Source: Weeksellaceae bacterium | GTDB taxonomy: Bacteria > Bacteroidota > Bacteroidia > Flavobacteriales > Weeksellaceae | DNA length: 19,170 bases | Assembly: GCA_028694715.1 (NCBI GenBank) | Contig: JAQVKJ010000003.1 | Location: 1 to 19,170, forward strand | Reading direction: 5' to 3' | Shown here: positions 14,728 through 19,170 of the stretch, piece by piece | Layout: every line of letters starts with the position of its first letter | Numbering within the stretch: position 1 is the first letter of the stretch | Made by a program: the position numbers and the translations under genes | The notes under the pieces: generated by a model | What the model was told of the DNA's origin: nothing | The model's input: only the letters and a program-made list of their open reading frames with translations | Databases searched by the model: none

Positions 14728-16578
14728 TCAAATCTCAACTCTCAGGTTGTTTACGATAAATTCCTGTCGGTCGGGTGTGTTTTTGCCCATGTAGAATTCC
14801 AGCAGGCTCTCAATGGTTGTGTCTTTGCCAATCATTACTGGTTCGAGCCGCATGTCCTTACCAATGAAATTTTTGAATTCATCAGGTGAGATTTCACCCA
14901 AACCTTTGAAGCGAGTTATTTCAGGGTTTTTGCCCAAATCGTTGATGGCATTGATCCGTTCTTCTTCGGTATAGCAGTATCGTGTTTCTTTTTTGTTTCG
15001 TACTCTGAACAGCGGTGTTTGCAAAATATACAAATGACCTTCGCGGATAAGGTCGGGGAAGAACTGCAAAAAGAAGGTGATGAGCAATAGGCGGATGTGC
15101 ATTCCGTCCACATCGGCATCGGTGGCTATGACCACATTGTTGTATCTGAGTTCTTCGAGTCCGTCTTCAATATTTAAAGCTGCTTGGAGCAAATTGAATT
15201 CTTCGTTTTCGTAAACTATTTTTTTGGTCAACCCATAGGAATTCAGCGGTTTCCCTCTCAGGCTGAACACTGCTTGGGTTTCTACATTTCGGCTTTTGGT
15301 GATGGAGCCACTGGCCGAATCTCCTTCTGTGATGAAAATAGTGGAATCGAGTTTGGCAGCTGATTTTTGGTCGTTGTAATGCTGACGACAATCCCTTAGT
15401 TTTTTGTTGTGCAGGCTGACTTTTTTGGCTCTTTCTCTGGCAAGTTTTCTGATGCCCGATAGTTCTTTTCTTTCCAGTTCTGCCTGCTTGATTTTTTTCT
15501 CCAGTTCCAGCGCTACTTCTGGGTTTTTGTGTAGGAAATTATCCAGATTTGTTTTGATGAAATCATTCACAAAAGTTCTGACTGTCGGCAGGTCAGGTCC
15601 CATGTCTGTTGAGCCCAGTTTGGTTTTGGTTTGTGATTCAAATACCGGTTCTATGACTTTGATGGCAATTGCGCTGATGATGGATTTGCGGATGTCGCTT
15701 GGGTCATAATTTTTATTAAAAAAATCCCTGATGGTTTTTACAATTGCTTCTTTGAATGCGCTAAGATGAGTTCCGCCTTGGGTGGTGTTCTGACCGTTGA
15801 CAAAAGAATAATAAGTTTCTGAATACGAGCTTTTGCTGTGTGTGAGGGCGATTTCAATGTCTTCAGCTTTTAGATGGATGATGTCATAAACTATGTCTTC
15901 GTCAATATTGTCTTTTAGCAAATCCTTCAAACCGTTTTCAGAATAAAATTCCTCACCATTAAAAATGATTTTCAGCCCTGGATTCAGATAGACATAATTG
16001 TTGAGCATTCGCTCCACATATTCTTTTCGGTATTTGTAATTTTTAAAAATTTCACCATCGGGTACAAAGGTGATTTTTGTACCTTTCCTTAGTGTGGTTT
16101 CTTTTTCGGATTCTTCAATGGTCAGTTCGCCATAAGAGAATTCGGCCACCCTTGTTTTGTTGTCACGGATGGATTGTACTTTGAAATAAGAAGACAGTGC
16201 GTTCACCGCCTTGGTTCCGACACCATTCAGCCCGACAGATTTTTTGAACGCTCTTGAATCATACTTTCCTCCGGTATTCATTTTAGAAACCGCATCTACC
16301 ATTTTCCCTAACGGAATTCCCCGGCCATAATCACGGACGATGACTTCACTTTCGGTCAGATTGATTTCAATCGTCTTGCCAGCACCCATTACAAATTCGT
16401 CAATTGAGTTGTCGATAATCTCTTTTAACAAAACATAAATCCCGTCGTCCTGAGACGAGCCATCACCAAGTTTCCCGATATACATTCCCGGGCGCATACG
16501 GATATGTTCTCGCCAGTCGAGGGTTTTAATATTGTCTTCAGTATAACTGTTTGCAAGCTTTTGAAAAGGGTCTTTCAT
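14728..16578 (-). CDS. parE: DNA topoisomerase IV subunit B
   Basis: This is the ATPase subunit of topoisomerase IV. The GHKL ATP site shows Glu53 and Asn57 ([11 protein letters not shown]), Asp83 ([10 protein letters not shown]) and the lid motif [11 protein letters not shown] near 117-127. The TOPRIM metal site is seen as [11 protein letters not shown] and [10 protein letters not shown], and [13 protein letters not shown] lies near the C-terminus. Two earlier starts exist (16638 and 16593). I choose ATG 16578, which gives 616 residues and begins [25 protein letters not shown], because the promoter -7 box at 16598-16605 would start transcription near 16592. That would leave the earlier ATGs outside the message. 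The gene leads the run parE, membrane protein, parC, rhomboid, esterase, and probably the genes beyond. Confidence 0.95.
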   Translation of the reverse strand: MKDPFQKLANSYTEDNIKTLDWREHIRMRPGMYIGKLGDGSSQDDGIYVLLKEIIDNSIDEFVMGAGKTIEINLTESEVIVRDYGRGIPLGKMVDAVSKMNTGGKYDSRAFKKSVGLNGVGTKAVNALSSYFKVQSIRDNKTRVAEFSYGELTIEESEKETTLRKGTKITFVPDGEIFKNYKYRKEYVERMLNNYVYLNPGLKIIFNGEEFYSENGLKDLLKDNIDEDIVYDIIHLKAEDIEIALTHSKSSYSETYYSFVNGQNTTQGGTHLSAFKEAIVKTIRDFFNKNYDPSDIRKSIISAIAIKVIEPVFESQTKTKLGSTDMGPDLPTVRTFVNDFIKTNLDNFLHKNPEVALELEKKIKQAELERKELSGIRKLARERAKKVSLHNKKLRDCRQHYNDQKSAAKLDSTIFITEGDSASGSITKSRNVETQAVFSLRGKPLNSYGLTKKIVYENEEFNLLQAALNIEDGLEELRYNNVVIATDADVDGMHIRLLLITFFLQFFPDLIREGHLYILQTPLFRVRNKKETRYCYTEEERINAINDLGKNPEITRFKGLGEISPDEFKNFIGKDMRLEPVMIGKDTTIESLLEFYMGKNTPDRQEFIVNNLRVEI

Positions 16579-16597
16579 CAAGTTTTTTGTCATTTCA

Positions 16598-16630
16598 CAA
16601 AAATAGAAAATTTCAATGGTCATTGCAAAA
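16598..16630 (-). promoter_or_regulatory. Promoter of the parE-parC operon (-33/-7, Bacteroidota type)
   Basis: The minus strand shows TTTTG (16626-16630), a 20-nt spacer and TATTTTTG (16598-16605). This is the best match in the window to the Bacteroidota TTTG...TAnnTTTG consensus. It ends 19 nt before the ATG at 16578. Confidence 0.7.
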
Positions 16631-16686
16631 CAACCCATAAATGATTATCAAATGGTTTTCAACGATTTTATGCTTAATTTTAGCCG

Positions 16687-17832
16687 ATGAATCCAAAATC
16701 AAAATTACCTCATTTAGGTACAACAATTTTTACGCTGATGTCTGAGCTGGCAGCTGAGCATGGTGCTATCAATCTATCGCAGGGTTTTCCTGACTTTGAT
16801 TGTTCGCCCGATTTGGTGCATCTGGTTTCTCTGGCCATGAAACAGGGCTTGAACCATTATTCGCCTATGAGCGGTATTGCTGAGCTGAGGGAGGAAATCA
16901 GTCGGAAACAATATGAAATTCACCAAGCAAACTATCACCCATCCACTGAAGTGACGGTGACTGCAGGCGGTTCGGAAGCGCTTTTTTCGGCCATTGCAGC
17001 AGTGGTACATCCGGGCGATGAGGTGATTGTGTTTGAGCCGGCCTATGATTTGTACCGTCCTGCCATTGAGCTGTTCGGAGGGGTTGTCAGGGCAGTTCGG
17101 CTCATGGCACCCGATTTTAGAATTGATTGGAACGAAGTCCGTTCACTGATTTCACACAAAACCCGATTGATTGTGCTAAACAATCCCAACAATCCTGCAA
17201 CTGTAGTATTGGATGAGGATGACTTTAAAGAACTGATTCAAATCGTAAGAAACTCAGAAATTATGATTCTCAGCGATGAGGTTTATGAGCACATTGTCTT
17301 TGATGGGCGGCAACACTTCAGTGTCAGCCGATTTCCTGAATTGAAGGAAAGAAGTTTTCTGGTGGCTTCTTTCGGTAAGCTTTATCATATTACCGGATGG
17401 AAAGTCGGTTACTGCTTGGCACCTGAAATTCTAACAAAGGAGTTCAGAAAAGTTCATCAGTTCAATGTCTTTTGTGTGAACACTCCGGTGCAATATGGAC
17501 TGGCTGAATTTCTGAAAAGAAAAGAAGAATACTTGGCCCTGCCGTCATTGTTTCAGCAAAAACGAGATTTTTTCATGGATGGACTTGCACAATCCGGATT
17601 CAAAGCCATAAAGCCTCAGGGAAGTTATTTTCTACTCGCCGATTATTCGGAAATTTCTGGGCTGAACGAATTTGATTTTTCCAAATGGTTGACCATAAAA
17701 CATAAAGTGGCGGTGATACCGGTTTCTGCATTTTATGCCAATCCTCCCGAACAAAAACTGGTCAGGTTTTGTTTTGCAAAAAAAGAGGAAACCCTTGAAA
17801 AGGCCTTGGAAATTCTTGTAAAATTGAAATAA
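16687..17832 (+). CDS. ybdL: PLP-dependent methionine aminotransferase, YbdL-like
   Basis: This class I aminotransferase of 381 residues closely follows the wording of E. coli YbdL, which prefers methionine, histidine and aromatic amino acids. Examples are SKLPHLGTTIFTLMSELA, INLSQGFPDFD and SFGKLYHITGWKVGYC. The PLP Lys is Lys231. Asn169 (NNPNNP), Asp197 and Tyr200 (SDEVYEH) hold the cofactor, and Arg360 (LVRFCFAKKE) should bind the substrate carboxylate. It may take part in methionine salvage or amino-acid catabolism; glutamine/kynurenine transaminase activity is also known among relatives. The ATG at 16687 matches the family N-terminus. A degenerate -7-like TAATTTTA (16675-16682) lies just upstream. 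The gene is divergent from parE and converges on ychF with a 40-bp gap that has no clear terminator. Confidence 0.93.
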   Translation: MNPKSKLPHLGTTIFTLMSELAAEHGAINLSQGFPDFDCSPDLVHLVSLAMKQGLNHYSPMSGIAELREEISRKQYEIHQANYHPSTEVTVTAGGSEALFSAIAAVVHPGDEVIVFEPAYDLYRPAIELFGGVVRAVRLMAPDFRIDWNEVRSLISHKTRLIVLNNPNNPATVVLDEDDFKELIQIVRNSEIMILSDEVYEHIVFDGRQHFSVSRFPELKERSFLVASFGKLYHITGWKVGYCLAPEILTKEFRKVHQFNVFCVNTPVQYGLAEFLKRKEEYLALPSLFQQKRDFFMDGLAQSGFKAIKPQGSYFLLADYSEISGLNEFDFSKWLTIKHKVAVIPVSAFYANPPEQKLVRFCFAKKEETLEKALEILVKLK

Positions 17833-17872
17833 TCGTCACTACGGGGCGAAGCGCAAACCAAAATTTTCTGTA

Positions 17873-18964
17873 TTAAACATTGAACAAAAAGTGCATTACA
17901 TCTCCGTCTTTGACGATGTAGGATTTCCCTTCGATATTTAATTTTCCGGCTTCTCTGGCTTTGGCTTCGGAACCGTAGAACACAAAGTTATCGTACGAAA
18001 TCACCTCGGCTCGAATGAAGCCTTTTTCAAAATCGGTATGAATGACTCCTGCTGCCTGAGGAGCCGTTGCACCTTGAGGAATGGTCCACGCACGGACTTC
18101 TTTGACGCCTGCTGTAAAGTAGGTCTGTAGATTCAGTAGTTTGTATGCAGAACGAATCAGGCGGTTGACACCCGGTTCTTCTAATCCAAGTTCCTCCAGA
18201 AAAATTTGTCTTTCCTCGTAAGTGTCGAGTTCATTGATGTCAGATTCGATTTGAGCGGCAAGTACCAGCACTTCTGCCTGCTCGTCTTTCACTGTTTCTC
18301 GTACTGCATCCACATATGCATTTCCATTTTTTACAGAAGCTTCGTCCACATTACAAAGGTAGAGTACGGGTTTAAAAGTCAGCATGTGAAGGCTGTCGAG
18401 AATGGCAGCTTGTTTTTCGTCGGTTTCCATTTCACGCAAATTTTTTCCTTGCTCCAAGAAGTTTTTGGCCTCTTCGAGAACTGCAGCGATATCCGCCTCT
18501 TCCTTATTGCCGCCTTTGGCCATTTTTCTGGCTTTTTCAATTCGCTTTTCAATGGCTTCAAGGTCTTTGATTTGCAATTCGGTATCAATAGTGGATTTGT
18601 CTCTGATGGGGTCTATGGAACCGTCCACATGGGTAATGTTTTCGTTGTCAAAACATCTCAGTACATGGATGATGGCATTGCATTCCCTGATGTTTGCCAA
18701 GAACTGATTGCCCAATCCCTCGCCTTTGCTGGCACCTTTAACCAGTCCGGCTATGTCCACGATTTCAACGATGGCCGGAACCACTCTTTCGGGTTTTATG
18801 AGTTCCTCAAGTTTGTTGAGTCTGGGGTCGGGAACAGAAACGGTTCCTATATTGGGTTCGATGGTGCAAAAGGGATAATTGGCCGATTGAGCTTTGGCAT
18901 TCGAAAGACAATTGAACAAGGTGGATTTACCCACATTTGGCAAGCCGACAATTCCACATTTCAT
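17873..18964 (-). CDS. ychF: Redox-regulated ATPase YchF (Ola1 family)
   Basis: YchF is a ribosome-associated P-loop ATPase of the TRAFAC class linked to stress and translation control. The start [15 protein letters not shown] holds the Walker A loop at residues 7-15. [20 protein letters not shown] is the G3/switch II region. The G4 position reads NVDE instead of NKxD, the change that gives the family its ATP preference. A coiled-coil insertion (about residues 130-200) and a C-terminal TGS domain ([17 protein letters not shown] onward) are present. The frame is open upstream to 19090, but the P-loop must lie at the N-terminus, so I choose ATG 18964. That gives 363 residues, the exact usual length. 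A TATATTTG box lies 23 nt upstream. Confidence 0.97.
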   Translation of the reverse strand: MKCGIVGLPNVGKSTLFNCLSNAKAQSANYPFCTIEPNIGTVSVPDPRLNKLEELIKPERVVPAIVEIVDIAGLVKGASKGEGLGNQFLANIRECNAIIHVLRCFDNENITHVDGSIDPIRDKSTIDTELQIKDLEAIEKRIEKARKMAKGGNKEEADIAAVLEEAKNFLEQGKNLREMETDEKQAAILDSLHMLTFKPVLYLCNVDEASVKNGNAYVDAVRETVKDEQAEVLVLAAQIESDINELDTYEERQIFLEELGLEEPGVNRLIRSAYKLLNLQTYFTAGVKEVRAWTIPQGATAPQAAGVIHTDFEKGFIRAEVISYDNFVFYGSEAKAREAGKLNIEGKSYIVKDGDVMHFLFNV

Positions 18965-18987
18965 ATTTGGTGTTTTGAAAATTCGTG

Positions 18988-18995
18988 CAAATATA
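18988..18995 (-). promoter_or_regulatory. Candidate -7 box for ychF
   Basis: The minus strand reads TATATTTG, a full TAnnTTTG match, 23 nt before the ATG at 18964. The nearest TTTG upstream is 25 nt away, longer than usual. Confidence 0.45.
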
Positions 18996-19058
18996 AGCTT
19001 TAAACTTATTTTGCAGCTTTCAAAAATCAGATTTGCTTGTATCAATTGAATTGACAGA

Positions 19059-19170
19059 TCATACGGCATTCCATTCCTTATGAAATTCATTTAGAAATTC
19101 TTCGAGAAATTTGTGCCTATCTTCTGCCATTTTTTTTGCAGCGGTTGTATTCAACAGGTCTTTTAATTTC
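19059..19170 (-). CDS. HD-domain phosphohydrolase, C-terminal tail (partial)
   Basis: The frame enters from the right edge and ends with TGA at 19059-19061, leaving 36 residues. They read [19 protein letters not shown] followed by [17 protein letters not shown]. This helix, with [18 protein letters not shown] and a final EW, is what I know from the C-terminus of Bacteroidota HD-domain metal-dependent phosphohydrolases. The catalytic HD motifs would lie outside the window. The gene stops 94 bp before ychF, which has its own -7 box. The family call rests on this short tail alone. Confidence 0.6.
   Translation of the reverse strand, partial: KLKDLLNTTAAKKMAEDRHKFLEEFLNEFHKEWNAV

Noticed and set aside
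6067..16578. The seven-gene parE-to-mfd run as a new defence or repair system
   Set aside because: All but one of the members belong to ordinary housekeeping or hydrolase families, and the spacing suggests separate promoters for the last two genes. Nothing shows a joint new function beyond co-transcription.
17833..17872. Possible bidirectional terminator between the aminotransferase gene and ychF
   Set aside because: Only a 3-bp GCG/CGC pairing is visible and there is no T-run, so no terminator can be supported.
18965..19090. 42-residue N-terminal extension of YchF
   Set aside because: The P-loop always lies at the extreme N-terminus of YchF, 363 residues from ATG 18964 is the standard length, and the extension overlaps the ychF -7 box and the stop of the HD gene.
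1..19170. CRISPR arrays, insertion sequences, tRNA or rRNA genes
   Set aside because: No regularly spaced repeats, transposase-like proteins, terminal inverted repeats or RNA-gene sequences were seen on reading both strands.

Overview
This window comes from a Bacteroidota chromosome and is nearly all housekeeping DNA. The evidence is an AT-rich composition and the absence of Shine-Dalgarno sequences before start codons. TAnnTTTG (Bacteroidota -7 type) elements lie just upstream of many first genes. Several proteins are also of Bacteroidota type: topoisomerase IV A and B, a LolD-like ATPase, an azurin lipoprotein, and a DapF starting MKISFSKYQG. A flavobacterial or related lineage is plausible, but I cannot place it lower. 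I saw no mobile element, CRISPR array, tRNA or rRNA.

Left part (1-4111, all minus strand): the N-terminal end of a LolD-type ABC ATPase; an azurin-like copper lipoprotein whose frame is broken by a one-base shift; a universal stress protein with a small predicted outer-membrane protein 15 nt behind it; and an HtrA/Deg protease with its own promoter and a strong terminator. This group is mostly envelope and stress related.

Middle (4279-6074, plus strand): dapF and mltG overlap at TGATG. They join diaminopimelate supply for peptidoglycan to the transglycosylase that ends glycan strands. mltG converges on, and overlaps by 8 bp, the end of mfd.

Right-centre (16578 down to 6067, minus strand): a compact seven-gene run of parE, an unknown two-helix membrane protein, parC, rhomboid protease, alpha/beta-hydrolase esterase, YjjG-like nucleotidase and mfd. 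The first five are nearly contiguous or overlapping behind one well-formed promoter; the last two have 50 and 39 nt gaps, each with its own -7-like box.

Right end: a YbdL-like methionine aminotransferase (plus strand), divergent from parE, then the ATPase YchF and the C-terminal tail of an HD-domain phosphohydrolase (both minus strand).

I found no new defence or metabolic system. The observations most worth checking are the split azurin gene, the uncharacterised membrane protein inside the topoisomerase IV operon, a methionine at the quinolone-contact position of ParC, TTG starts for dapF and mfd, two perfect palindromes in intergenic or junction DNA, and a possible small ORF before the stress-protein gene.
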